Below the pieces are notes generated by a model. The model had not been told where the DNA came from, searched no databases, and saw nothing but the letters and a program-made list of their open reading frames with translations. A DNA stretch of 41,852 nucleotides from a virus. Shown here one piece after another: positions 33,715-40,417 of the stretch; within the stretch, counting starts at the first letter, position 1; the number at the start of each line of letters is the position of its first letter. The stretch is from IMG/VR virus record IMGVR_UViG_3300024252_000033, positions 1-41,852 of that record. One strand, given 5' to 3'. The position numbers and the translations under genes are program-made.

Positions 33715-35068
33715 CGTTACTCAACATACCGTCAGTTGCTATTTTCTCGCTCTCGGCTTCTTTATCGAAATCACTAGGTAATCTAAAAGTGCCACTTGCT
33801 ATGATTGAATACATAGTTTCTATAGACATAGTTCCACTTACTACCATTGTATTTAGAGCTAAAGCTTCTTGAGCTGTCAAAGGTTGAGTCAATATATCCG
33901 CTTCAACACCAATACTTCCACCATCATCTAAGTTATACATCTTAGCAGCCATAAGTAGCATTAGCTCAGCAGTATCTACTAATGACCTAACATAAGTATT
34001 TAGTTTTGACTGTGATTGATTAGTGCTTACACCAACCTCAAAAGCTGTAGTGTTTCCATCGCTAGTAATTGCAGATAAAGCTATCTCTCTCATCTTGGTT
34101 TCTATTCTATCTAGTAGAGTAGAGTTTATCGCAACACCTCCGCCATCATAATCTAACCATTCAACAGTAGCATCTGTGTTAGTGGTAGCAACAGCCTTAT
34201 TAGCACCTACTACCATTCCTTTTATCTCTTCCGCATCAAATCCGAACATCTTAAGCATTGGCACACTTGCTATATGAGCTGAGTGTCTAGAGTCTGTAAA
34301 TATCTGATAATGAGCGATATTCAAATTAGCTAAATCTAAAAATGGTGGCATAGCACTAAAGTATTCTTTACCACCTAAGTTAAGAGCAACTAATGGTATA
34401 AAGTTTAAGCCAGTGCTTCCACTCTCAATCTTAACTTCGCCATTCTGTTGAACTTGCCATATCTCATAGCCACCAATAGTTAATATTCTATACTGGTCAA
34501 TTGCTTCTTCTGCATAAGGATTATTAGCATCAGCTACCATAACTGACTCACGAATCTTAACCTGACTTAAAACTATCTGTCCACTTATAGTCTCTGTTTT
34601 CCAACTTGTGACATTCTCAGGCTGAATAATTGTATAGTATGGCTTGATCCCTTGAGCTATCTCATCGGCTTTACTTGTTACATTGTCACCTTTTGGAGTG
34701 TCTACTAATGCAAAACAAATCCCTTTTCTTAGTGCAGTGATAAATAGATTTTGGAGTAGCACATCAAAGTGATTACCTTGAGCATCTGCATTTTCTATAC
34801 TTGGAAGTAGTTGTGAAGGAATATTATCACCGTAAACAATAGGGTTTTTAAAGATAAGCCCAGCGATACCTTCTAAGTTTGGGTTAAATGAGTCGAAGAA
34901 AGTTCCCTTAGCTAGTCTATTGTCATAGCTCTTAGTAGTCTCTCCATCCTCTTTAGGAAGATAAGCCTCTCCAGATGATTTAATCTTATACCCACCTGCT
35001 ACAATGTCATCTATGAGCTTATAATGAGGAAGCTTATCGTTTAATATCGGTGATACATATTCTAGCAT
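33698..35068 (-). CDS. portal protein (DUF4055-like)
   Basis: 456 residues. YLPKEDGETTKSYDNRLAKGTF, LEGIAGLIFKNPIVYG and the stretch LRKGICFALVDTPKG match the DUF4055 portal family. A helical tail region (about 330-380) precedes the Asp/Glu-rich C-terminus. Forms the dodecameric DNA gate. First gene of the head operon behind a late-box promoter. Confidence 0.88.
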   Translation of the reverse strand: MLEYVSPILNDKLPHYKLIDDIVAGGYKIKSSGEAYLPKEDGETTKSYDNRLAKGTFFDSFNPNLEGIAGLIFKNPIVYGDNIPSQLLPSIENADAQGNHFDVLLQNLFITALRKGICFALVDTPKGDNVTSKADEIAQGIKPYYTIIQPENVTSWKTETISGQIVLSQVKIRESVMVADANNPYAEEAIDQYRILTIGGYEIWQVQQNGEVKIESGSTGLNFIPLVALNLGGKEYFSAMPPFLDLANLNIAHYQIFTDSRHSAHIASVPMLKMFGFDAEEIKGMVVGANKAVATTNTDATVEWLDYDGGGVAINSTLLDRIETKMREIALSAITSDGNTTAFEVGVSTNQSQSKLNTYVRSLVDTAELMLLMAAKMYNLDDGGSIGVEADILTQPLTAQEALALNTMVVSGTMSIETMYSIIASGTFRLPSDFDKEAESEKIATDGMLSNDDSES

Positions 35069-35098
35069 TAATAAGCCTTAGTTCTTTATTTTAGGCTT

Positions 35099-35135
35099 AT
35101 TATAGCATTCTATTTATTATTTACAAAGGTGTTTA
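35099..35135 (-). promoter_or_regulatory. late-box promoter (portal/head operon)
   Basis: TAAACACCTTT (35125-35135), 20 nt, then TATAAT (35099-35104) on the minus strand. Confidence 0.78.
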
Positions 35136-35150
35136 TAATCTTTAATTGCA

Positions 35151-35243
35151 TTATGCTGTAGACGATAATACAATTGTTCCAAACATTATAATTCCCAAAA
35201 TCAATAACTTAACTGTTATTTGTATATATTCTTCTTTTGACAC
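35151..35243 (-). CDS. 30-aa membrane microprotein
   Basis: GTG at 35243 directly follows the zinc-ribbon gene's TAA, with AAAGGG upstream. Product MSKEEYIQITVKLLILGIIM and then a hydrophobic end: one membrane helix. Very short, so only moderately supported. Confidence 0.42.
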   Translation of the reverse strand: MSKEEYIQITVKLLILGIIMFGTIVLSSTA

Positions 35244-36110
35244 TTAATATCCCTTTATCTTAACCTCATTACCATAGTCTATAACTATAGTATCTGCACA
35301 AACAACCGTATTGCTTTTCAAATACTCAGCCATCATCTCTTCATCTGTTTTACCAATCGGAGTAGGCTTAGCTCTTGATTTTTCTTTAACAGCTTCTCTA
35401 TGTGCTTTATTAATAGCTCTCGCTTTCTCTATAGCAACCTTAGAGACTTCTCTACGATTTACCTTGGTTCTGTATTCTTTAACCGCCTTTACCCCTAATT
35501 TTCGACCACACTTAACACCTCTCTGTAGCATCGTTTCTTTTCGCTTTAAATCAGCAGCTTTTAAGTCACTATCAAGATGCTTACAGGCTGTGCATGATGT
35601 TCTCTCTGCTGAGTGCTTCTGCAATACTTTTTTCTCGTCTCCGCAGTGTTTACAGATTCGATAAAATACTTTTGGTGGATTTTTCTCTTTACCTAAATGT
35701 CTGCATTTATTACATGACTTTAAGCCACCAGCAGAAGCTTGTTTTACTCTCTTACTATCTCCACAATGTTTACATATTCTAAAGTATCTAGTTGGTACTA
35801 CCATTTTCATCTCCATTAAATCAAAATAAATATAATCTACTTTCTTTTTTCTTGACTTCCTGCTGCATTTCGTACACTTGCTAGTCTTTCTCTTTGCTGG
35901 AGATTCTCTAACACTTGGGCATGTAGGACAAAATAACCAGTATCGCTTATGCTCACCTATTTTCTTTCGATTCTTTCCCTGCATGTCAGCGGCTTGGATT
36001 TTGGCTCTACATTGCATGCACATTGTCCCTTTCTTTGGCTTATATGACACTTCTTTTGAATCTGAACATACAGAACAAACTCTTGTGTAGGTTCTATTCT
36101 TAATCGGCAT
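35244..36110 (-). CDS. protein with four tandem zinc ribbons, candidate regulator
   Basis: 288 residues. Four CxxC...CxxC units: Cys 12/15/31/34, 61/64/79/82, 113/116/133/136 and 153/156/173/176, each with 14-16 residues between the pairs. The last two are near copies (RICKHCGD). A basic helical region (about 185-250) follows, then a short beta end. Built like a DNA- or RNA-binding protein. It has an early-type promoter (36181-36203), unlike the late genes that start right after it. By analogy with the zinc-finger activators of late genes in P2-type phages, it is a candidate activator of the late-box promoters. HNH-associated zinc fingers are an alternative, but no HNH core is seen. Confidence 0.7.
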   Translation of the reverse strand: MPIKNRTYTRVCSVCSDSKEVSYKPKKGTMCMQCRAKIQAADMQGKNRKKIGEHKRYWLFCPTCPSVRESPAKRKTSKCTKCSRKSRKKKVDYIYFDLMEMKMVVPTRYFRICKHCGDSKRVKQASAGGLKSCNKCRHLGKEKNPPKVFYRICKHCGDEKKVLQKHSAERTSCTACKHLDSDLKAADLKRKETMLQRGVKCGRKLGVKAVKEYRTKVNRREVSKVAIEKARAINKAHREAVKEKSRAKPTPIGKTDEEMMAEYLKSNTVVCADTIVIDYGNEVKIKGY

Positions 36111-36153
36111 CTTTAGACTCCCATTTGTTGTCTAGTCTTAATGGCCTTTTCAT
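36100..36153 (-). CDS. 17-codon ORF overlapping the zinc-ribbon start
   Basis: ATG at 36153 behind AAAGGTTGAG, stop TAA at 36100 overlapping the next ATG in another frame. MKRPLRLDNKWESKDAD. It may be a leader that couples translation to the zinc-ribbon gene, which also has its own GGGAG site. Confidence 0.35.
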   Translation of the reverse strand: MKRPLRLDNKWESKDAD

Positions 36154-36180
36154 CTTCTCAACCTTTTAATTAGATTAGGA

Positions 36181-36203
36181 ATTATAATGTTAATTTGCTT
36201 AAA
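36181..36203 (-). promoter_or_regulatory. early-type promoter (zinc-ribbon gene)
   Basis: TTTAAGC (36197-36203), 10 nt, then TATAAT (36181-36186) on the minus strand. The same TTTAAG element occurs a second time just upstream (TTTTAAGT near 36210), at the stop of a 36-codon ORF. Confidence 0.68.
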
Positions 36204-36209
36204 GTTTAC

Positions 36210-36320
36210 TTAAAATGTAGATATACTCTTTGCTTTTCTTCTTTTTGCTTTTCCGTTTTGCCACTTAGTTTTATTTTGTCTCCATGTCATCATCTTTATC
36301 AGCTTGTTTTCTATAATCAT
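36210..36320 (-). CDS. small basic peptide (36 aa)
   Basis: ATG at 36320 overlaps the TAA of the RHH gene (TAATG). MIIENKLIKMMTWRQNKTKW followed by a strongly basic end (NGKAKRRKAK). The coupling supports translation. Possibly nucleic-acid binding by charge; no family. Confidence 0.42.
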   Translation of the reverse strand: MIIENKLIKMMTWRQNKTKWQNGKAKRRKAKSISTF

Positions 36321-36469
36321 TATATCTTCTCAGTTACTTTTTTCTTTTCTAGCTCATTAACCATATAATTAAAAAATTCTATCATGCTCATTTCGTATCT
36401 ATGAGAAATCTTTTTAAACCTTACTAAGTCTTTCTTCTCTACTCTTAACATCGCTGTATCTTTCTGCAT
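36320..36469 (-). CDS. ribbon-helix-helix (CopG/Arc-like) regulator (49 aa)
   Basis: ATG at 36469 behind AAAGGATTG. Residues 5-12 (TAMLRVEK) form the DNA-reading strand, KKDLVRFKKISHRY the first helix, MSMIEFFNYMVNELEKKK the second. This is the typical size and pattern of an RHH repressor. A 9-bp inverted repeat lies right upstream (36482-36510), and the octad array with the divergent plus promoter begins 80 bp away, so self-repression and control of the arrays are plausible. The family call is by pattern only. Confidence 0.62.
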   Translation of the reverse strand: MQKDTAMLRVEKKDLVRFKKISHRYEMSMIEFFNYMVNELEKKKVTEKI

Positions 36470-36481
36470 TTTTCAATCCTT

Positions 36482-36510
36482 TTGTATATTTTGTATGCGA
36501 TAATATACAA
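36482..36510. promoter_or_regulatory. 9-bp inverted repeat upstream of RHH gene
   Basis: TTGTATATT (36482-36490) and AATATACAA (36502-36510), perfect, 11-nt spacer, ending 12 bp before the RHH ATG. It covers TATATT/TACAAAAT sequences that could be the -10 of the gene, as for an autoregulatory operator. Confidence 0.55.
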
Positions 36511-36549
36511 CAATTAACATAAAAGTACTCCATCTTATATACATATATT

Positions 36550-36705
36550 AAATTATTAAATTATTGTATGCTTGACAAATAGATTTAAAGTGGGTACTAT
36601 ATATTTTATATATATAGTTTTTTTAAATTATTGTATACTTTTGATAATTTAACCTCTTAAATTATCGTAAATTATCGACCCTCTTTTTTAAATTATTAAA
36701 TTATC
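36550..36705. repeat. AAATTAT octad operator array, copy 2
   Basis: Seven AAATTAT(C/T) units: two adjacent at 36550 and 36558 upstream of the plus promoter, five downstream at 36625, 36659, 36669, 36690 and 36698. The count and split (2 + 5), the 8-bp phase, and the preceding GTACTC...CTTATAT sequence match copy 1 at 24304-24448. Confidence 0.7.
36572..36600 (+). promoter_or_regulatory. plus-strand sigma70 promoter, second module
   Basis: TTGACA (36572-36577), 17 nt, then TACTAT (36595-36600). The sequence from 36534 to 36581 is a near duplicate of that before the promoter at 24345. No plus-strand ORF follows within 350 bases; every plus ATG there stops within a few codons, so the product would be RNA. 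Confidence 0.65.
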
Positions 36706-36721
36706 ACTTTTTAATAGTATA

Positions 36722-36855
36722 TGCTATAATTGCTATGATTAATTCGTAGAGCTGTAGCATAAATCCTACACCCTACAGTTCTTCAAATTAATGGTGTAGG
36801 TAGTTTCGATTATGTTCTAGATGAGATAGTTTTGTCTATGCTCTAAAAATCGAAC
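36722..36855 (+). ncRNA. candidate structured RNA with H-type pseudoknot, plus strand
   Basis: Extended -10 TGCTATAAT (36722-36730) predicts a start near 36737. Stem 1: 36749-36757 pairs with 36773-36781 (9 pairs, one G-U). Its loop ends in CCUACACC (36765-36772), which pairs perfectly with GGUGUAGG (36793-36800). Loops are 7, 0 and 11 nt, the geometry of an H-type pseudoknot. A third arm pairs 36805-36811 with 36848-36854 and holds GAGAUAG/CUAUgCUC. The G-U of stem 1 is a mismatch in the minus-strand RNA, so the plus strand is the likely functional one. No known RNA family recognised. Confidence 0.5.
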
Positions 36856-36914
36856 AATTCAGATATTCTAACCAGTGAATAAATCCCGATTATAAACATT
36901 GCTATTTCAATCAT
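36843..36914 (-). CDS. 23-aa membrane microprotein
   Basis: ATG at 36914 behind AAAAGGA; MIEIAMFIIGIYSLVRISEL and stop, one hydrophobic helix. Lies just after the terminase gene and overlaps the 3' arm of the plus-strand RNA candidate on the other strand. Short, but with a good ribosome site. Confidence 0.4.
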   Translation of the reverse strand: MIEIAMFIIGIYSLVRISELFDF

Positions 36915-36954
36915 ATTAAATCCTTTTGTTAATTGTATCTACTAATATTTTAAA

Positions 36955-38211
36955 CTATACTATAAAATCAGAACTACTTAATGTAGATTTGCCATAGCTT
37001 GAATAGTGCCAAGTAGCATACGAGAAAGCATCAAATACATCATCAAAGTACTCGTGCTTCTTATTAGGCATACCATTATCATCAAAAACGTGCTTTTCAA
37101 GACTCTCTAGCAATCTTTTACACTTACTTGATACAAATACTCGCCTAGTCTTATCTGTAGAGCATACCATACTATTACAAGCATTAACTCTATCAATAAC
37201 ATTAGGATTCTTTGTTAAGTTTCTAACTGAATATCCGTATGACTTAATAATAGTAATATCGGTTTGACCACCACTACTAGATTTATTAGCTGCACCACTA
37301 GCATCGGTATGAAATAACTTCTTATGTCTTGGGTATCTTCTTTGTATTGCTTCCATTAAGTCATTAGTATTAAACGACCCAAAGAACTCATCTACGGCAT
37401 GAAGTTCATCGCCACGACTAACAAACACTATACATGGCATTAAGTTTATGTTGAAGTCAATTCCAAATATAAGAGTATCGTGTATTGTAGGTACTTCTTT
37501 AGTTGAGTTAAGCTCTCTATCGAAATTAGGAACTACTAAGCCGTCAAAGCTCTCAAAACTAGCTAAATACTCTTGTCTAAAAGTTCTATCGTCTAAATCA
37601 TTCATAGCAGATTGTATTTCACTACCAGGAACATATCCACCATCAATAGTAGTGAATTGCCACGACTCCCAGTCATCATTAGTCTTAGCTTGATTGTATA
37701 AATCATAGAAGTAATTTCTACCCATCGGTGAACTAATAAATAAAGCCCATCCTTGCTGGTCTGATAGAGCTGGTCTTAATACCTTTTGCCATACATTCTC
37801 TGGGTCTCTCATGGTAGCGAACTCATCCATTACGACACCGCTTAGCGAAACACCCCTCATAGTATCAGGTCTATCAGCACCTTTTAGCATTATTCTAGCA
37901 CCGTTTAGTAAAGTAACTTCTAATCTTGACTCATTAATTACTTTAGCTAGTTTATTTCTAACTTTACTTTTAAGTATTTCCCATAAAATCTGTCTAGCTT
38001 GTGCAAATGTAGGAGCGACAAAGAAATAGATAGCATCCTTTTTGGCTATAGCGGCTGTTATTATTATGAATGTAGCAAGATATGATTTTCCAAATCTTCT
38101 ACCACATCCTGCAACTTTAAATCTAGCATTTGAGTGAAAAATAGAGTGTTGTTTTTCTTTTAAGTGTTTCTTTGAGTTAAATTTTACTAGTGTTTGACTA
38201 CTCAATCTCAA
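36955..38211 (-). CDS. terL: terminase large subunit
   Basis: 418 residues. ATPase: Walker A GCGRRFGKS (35-43), Walker B VVMDEFA (126-132), coupling motif SSPMGRN. Nuclease (RNase H-like): IFGIDFN near 250, LFHTDASG, and a C-terminal DDVFDAFSYATWH with acidic residues. It cuts concatemers and pumps DNA into the procapsid. Overlaps the small-subunit gene by 14 bases. Confidence 0.95.
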   Translation of the reverse strand: MRLSSQTLVKFNSKKHLKEKQHSIFHSNARFKVAGCGRRFGKSYLATFIIITAAIAKKDAIYFFVAPTFAQARQILWEILKSKVRNKLAKVINESRLEVTLLNGARIMLKGADRPDTMRGVSLSGVVMDEFATMRDPENVWQKVLRPALSDQQGWALFISSPMGRNYFYDLYNQAKTNDDWESWQFTTIDGGYVPGSEIQSAMNDLDDRTFRQEYLASFESFDGLVVPNFDRELNSTKEVPTIHDTLIFGIDFNINLMPCIVFVSRGDELHAVDEFFGSFNTNDLMEAIQRRYPRHKKLFHTDASGAANKSSSGGQTDITIIKSYGYSVRNLTKNPNVIDRVNACNSMVCSTDKTRRVFVSSKCKRLLESLEKHVFDDNGMPNKKHEYFDDVFDAFSYATWHYSSYGKSTLSSSDFIV

Positions 38212-38743
38212 CCTCTATAATAGTATCACCCTTAGCTGGTTCTACTGATACAGTATTGAATCTACTATTAACACCTAAAGTGATAGATGCTTTGTCAATA
38301 GTATTCATAGCCTTCTCATAGTGTTCAGGTTGCATATCATGTTCAATAACATTAGCCATTGATACACCCATTCCTTGACCTTCTGTTACTACTTTTTGTG
38401 CCTTACCTTTTTCTACTAGTTTAGCAATCCCACTTATTATATTATTAGTAACTTCATGTATATTTTTGACATTTTGATGCTTGTATTCCATGCTGTCTAA
38501 ATTGTATTTAACTGCTTGATTTATTGCGATATTGTCAATCGCACTTAATTCGCACTTTTTGGCATTTTCTAAAGTCGTTTGAGCTTCGACTATATGGGCG
38601 TTTTCTTTACCTATTCCATCGCATATTTTACGAACCATACTCTCACTGATTTTGTATGTTTTTGCTAGTTGAATATTGGTATAAATGCCGGTCTTAAATT
38701 TCGCAATAATGTTAGCTTTTTGTCTGTCTGAAAGTTTAGCCAT
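38198..38743 (-). CDS. terS: terminase small subunit
   Basis: 181 residues. N-terminal helix-turn-helix (RQKANIIAKFKTGIYTNIQL, AKTYKISESMVRKICDG), as in TerS proteins that bind the packaging site, then helices and a C-terminal acidic tail (DTIIEVEIE). Directly upstream of and overlapping terL. Confidence 0.82.
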   Translation of the reverse strand: MAKLSDRQKANIIAKFKTGIYTNIQLAKTYKISESMVRKICDGIGKENAHIVEAQTTLENAKKCELSAIDNIAINQAVKYNLDSMEYKHQNVKNIHEVTNNIISGIAKLVEKGKAQKVVTEGQGMGVSMANVIEHDMQPEHYEKAMNTIDKASITLGVNSRFNTVSVEPAKGDTIIEVEIE

Positions 38744-39054
38744 TAGAATAAAGTTCCTTGTGATTCGTGGTGTGTTGGAGCTGCTTTAGCTTTCATCTTC
38801 TTAGATATCTTAGGTATATCATCTTTTCTATCAAACATCGCTTCCCTTATAAATGCACTTATAGACATATCGTGTCTTATACATAAAATGCCTATCTCAA
38901 AATATTGCTCAAGTGGTATTAGTGTGATTATTTTCTTAGTGGATTTTCCAAACTCATCCAATTGCCATTCGTACATATCACGAAATTCATGCTCTTTTAA
39001 AGCCTTAATGCCTTTTGGTGATGTAGGAAGTGGTTTGGATGGTGGTTTAGCCAT
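38743..39054 (-). CDS. hypothetical protein, possible RHH-like DNA binder (103 aa)
   Basis: 103 residues: Pro/Lys-rich start, then KKIITLIPLEQYFEIGILCIRHDMSISAFIREAMF, which has a strand-helix-helix look, and a basic tail (KISKKMKAKAAPTHHESQ). Overlaps the neighbouring gene by 8 bases and touches terS. Probably DNA-binding, possibly in packaging; uncertain. Confidence 0.6.
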   Translation of the reverse strand: MAKPPSKPLPTSPKGIKALKEHEFRDMYEWQLDEFGKSTKKIITLIPLEQYFEIGILCIRHDMSISAFIREAMFDRKDDIPKISKKMKAKAAPTHHESQGTLF

Positions 39055-39271
39055 TCTTTAGCTTTTCCTCACATACTTTCCCCCAACCCACCATGATAAG
39101 ATTAAACTTATCTATAGTATGTGGATGTTCAATAGGAGGCTCACCTTTGATTATGATATGATTGCCACGTTTCCAAGTATGGATAGTGTTTGTGCTTATT
39201 TTCAGATACCTGCTTAATGCAGAGATTGAAGTCGGATTATATATTCTCTTTAGTCGTTTTTCTTTTTTCAT
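39047..39271 (-). CDS. small helix-turn-helix DNA-binding protein (74 aa)
   Basis: SISALSRYLKISTNTIHTWKRGN (about 15-37) is a clear HTH. Basic N-terminus (KKEKRLKRIY). First gene of the terminase operon. The -10 (39278-39283) places the transcript start at or next to the A of the ATG, so the mRNA is probably leaderless. May be a regulator of the cluster or a packaging-site binder. Confidence 0.7.
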   Translation of the reverse strand: MKKEKRLKRIYNPTSISALSRYLKISTNTIHTWKRGNHIIIKGEPPIEHPHTIDKFNLIMVGWGKVCEEKLKNG

Positions 39272-39277
39272 GCAGTA

Positions 39278-39300
39278 ATAGTATCACATATTTACTTAAA
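39278..39300 (-). promoter_or_regulatory. early-type promoter (terminase operon), leaderless
   Basis: TTTAAGT (39294-39300), 10 nt, then TACTAT (39278-39283) on the minus strand; six bases then separate it from ATG. TTTAAG is also the last codons of the upstream 47-codon ORF. Confidence 0.68.
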
Positions 39301-39435
39301 TAACAAATAGCATAACACAGATGTTACTATAGAGACACTGGCAGGCACTACAATATAATTGTACTCACCCATCAGATAGCGAGATCTATATTTGCATAAT
39401 GAGTGCTTTAAGTTATTCAGTTCATGCTTTAGCAT
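39292..39435 (-). CDS. small membrane protein (47 aa)
   Basis: ATG at 39435 behind AAAGGGATCAA. MLKHELNNLKHSLCKYRSRY then a C-terminal membrane helix (about 27-46, YIVVPASVSIVTSVLCYLLF). Stop lies inside the terminase-operon promoter. No family recognised. Confidence 0.55.
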   Translation of the reverse strand: MLKHELNNLKHSLCKYRSRYLMGEYNYIVVPASVSIVTSVLCYLLFK

Positions 39436-39495
39436 TTGATCCCTTTCATTTTATAAGAGTGTAAAACAACCAATAGAAACCAGCTCTATGGATGT

Positions 39496-39684
39496 TTATA
39501 GCTCGTACTTTCTAGAAGCCTTCTCTATTGCGTCATAAACAACTCTATCTGTAGCTTTATACATAGAAGATAGTATTTCTTTTCTACTTGTTTCCCAAAT
39601 CCTGTTAATATCATCAGGGTCAACTATACCAATATTCCTTAAAGTCTTAACTACCAACTTTTTTATTATCTTCTTTGATTTCAT
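39496..39684 (-). CDS. hypothetical basic protein (62 aa)
   Basis: 62 residues, basic N-terminus (MKSKKIIKKLVVKTLRNIG) and helical remainder. AAGGAGCAG precedes the ATG. Unknown. The flanking 39436-39495 and 39685-39775 gaps hold nothing further that I can support. Confidence 0.6.
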   Translation of the reverse strand: MKSKKIIKKLVVKTLRNIGIVDPDDINRIWETSRKEILSSMYKATDRVVYDAIEKASRKYEL

Positions 39685-39775
39685 TTCTGCTCCTTAGTAT
39701 TTGCTCATGATACAATGACCATGACTCATCTTATAATCTTCTAAAAATCATGTTTATTCATTACTTATCTTTTGT

Positions 39776-40204
39776 TTATTGTTTCTCACACCATACTTTG
39801 GCAGCTTCCCAAGTCATTGGTTTATCACTTGATTTACCCCAAACAAGGTTACCATTTTCATCTGTTCTAACACACCTGACATAAAACTCAACTGTCTTAT
39901 TGCCGTAGTGGGAGCCGCCATACTTAAAGTAAACACCCCAAGCACTCTTAGAATCTGAAACATTTGACGAAGAAGACCAATAAAAACTAGGAGTAAATCC
40001 CTCCATACTTGTAGCAGGGTCATATTTTTCATAATCTACCGTACTGAGTAACTCCTTTATGTTTGGCATTCTCCAAGAGATTCTATCTTTCTTTACTAAA
40101 TCGTATGTTATTCCATCTATTGTTATTTCCCTCATTGTTTGTTCTTCGCTACTAAGTACGTCATCTTCAATCATTAATGCTTCTTGCCAAGTTCTTTTAC
40201 TCAT
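39776..40204 (-). CDS. DUF1566/Lcl C-terminal-type domain protein
   Basis: 142 residues. ISWRMPNIKELLSTVDYEKYDP, then FYWSSSS, AWGVYFKYG and FYVRCVR are the DUF1566 signature (WR.P.iKEL, YWSSS, VRCVR), a C-type-lectin-like fold. The usual leading TW..A..yC helix appears after VRCVR (MTWEAAKVWCEK), with a second TWQEAL at the very start, so the order looks rearranged. No signal peptide. Unusual company in a small-gene early block; role unknown. Confidence 0.72.
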   Translation of the reverse strand: MSKRTWQEALMIEDDVLSSEEQTMREITIDGITYDLVKKDRISWRMPNIKELLSTVDYEKYDPATSMEGFTPSFYWSSSSNVSDSKSAWGVYFKYGGSHYGNKTVEFYVRCVRTDENGNLVWGKSSDKPMTWEAAKVWCEKQ

Positions 40205-40413
40205 TCTAGCTCATCTTTATAATATCTAGCAATTTCAGCTATTTCATCTTCAGATAAAGTTTCAATAAGTGCATCAGTTCCGATTTCGTCATGTATGGAT
40301 TGTAACATCCACTGCATATCTTTTCTATTGGTATTAAAATCTACAACTAAAAGTCTAGCTGAAGATGTTGAAATTGTTACCACTGTGTCGCATAATACTA
40401 TTCCTATATTCAT
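40201..40413 (-). CDS. hypothetical protein (70 aa)
   Basis: 70 residues: a beta start (IGIVLCDTVVTISTSSARLLVV) then helical acidic end. Overlaps the DUF1566 gene by 4 bases. No family recognised. Confidence 0.6.
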   Translation of the reverse strand: MNIGIVLCDTVVTISTSSARLLVVDFNTNRKDMQWMLQSIHDEIGTDALIETLSEDEIAEIARYYKDELE

Positions 40414-40417
40414 TTTC

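Noticed and set aside
36601-36720. Plus-strand gene downstream of the second TTGACA promoter
   Set aside because: Every plus-strand ATG from 36600 to 36900 that I checked meets a stop within a few codons.
36738-36860. tRNA or tmRNA for the structured plus-strand RNA
   Set aside because: No cloverleaf, acceptor stem or CCA; a GTTTCGATT stretch only superficially resembles a T-loop.
39814-40032. Second ORF overlapping the DUF1566 gene in another frame
   Set aside because: Shadow frame; the DUF1566 motifs validate the longer frame.
39776-40204. Diversity-generating retroelement target (DUF1566 domain)
   Set aside because: No reverse transcriptase and no template repeat found in the window.
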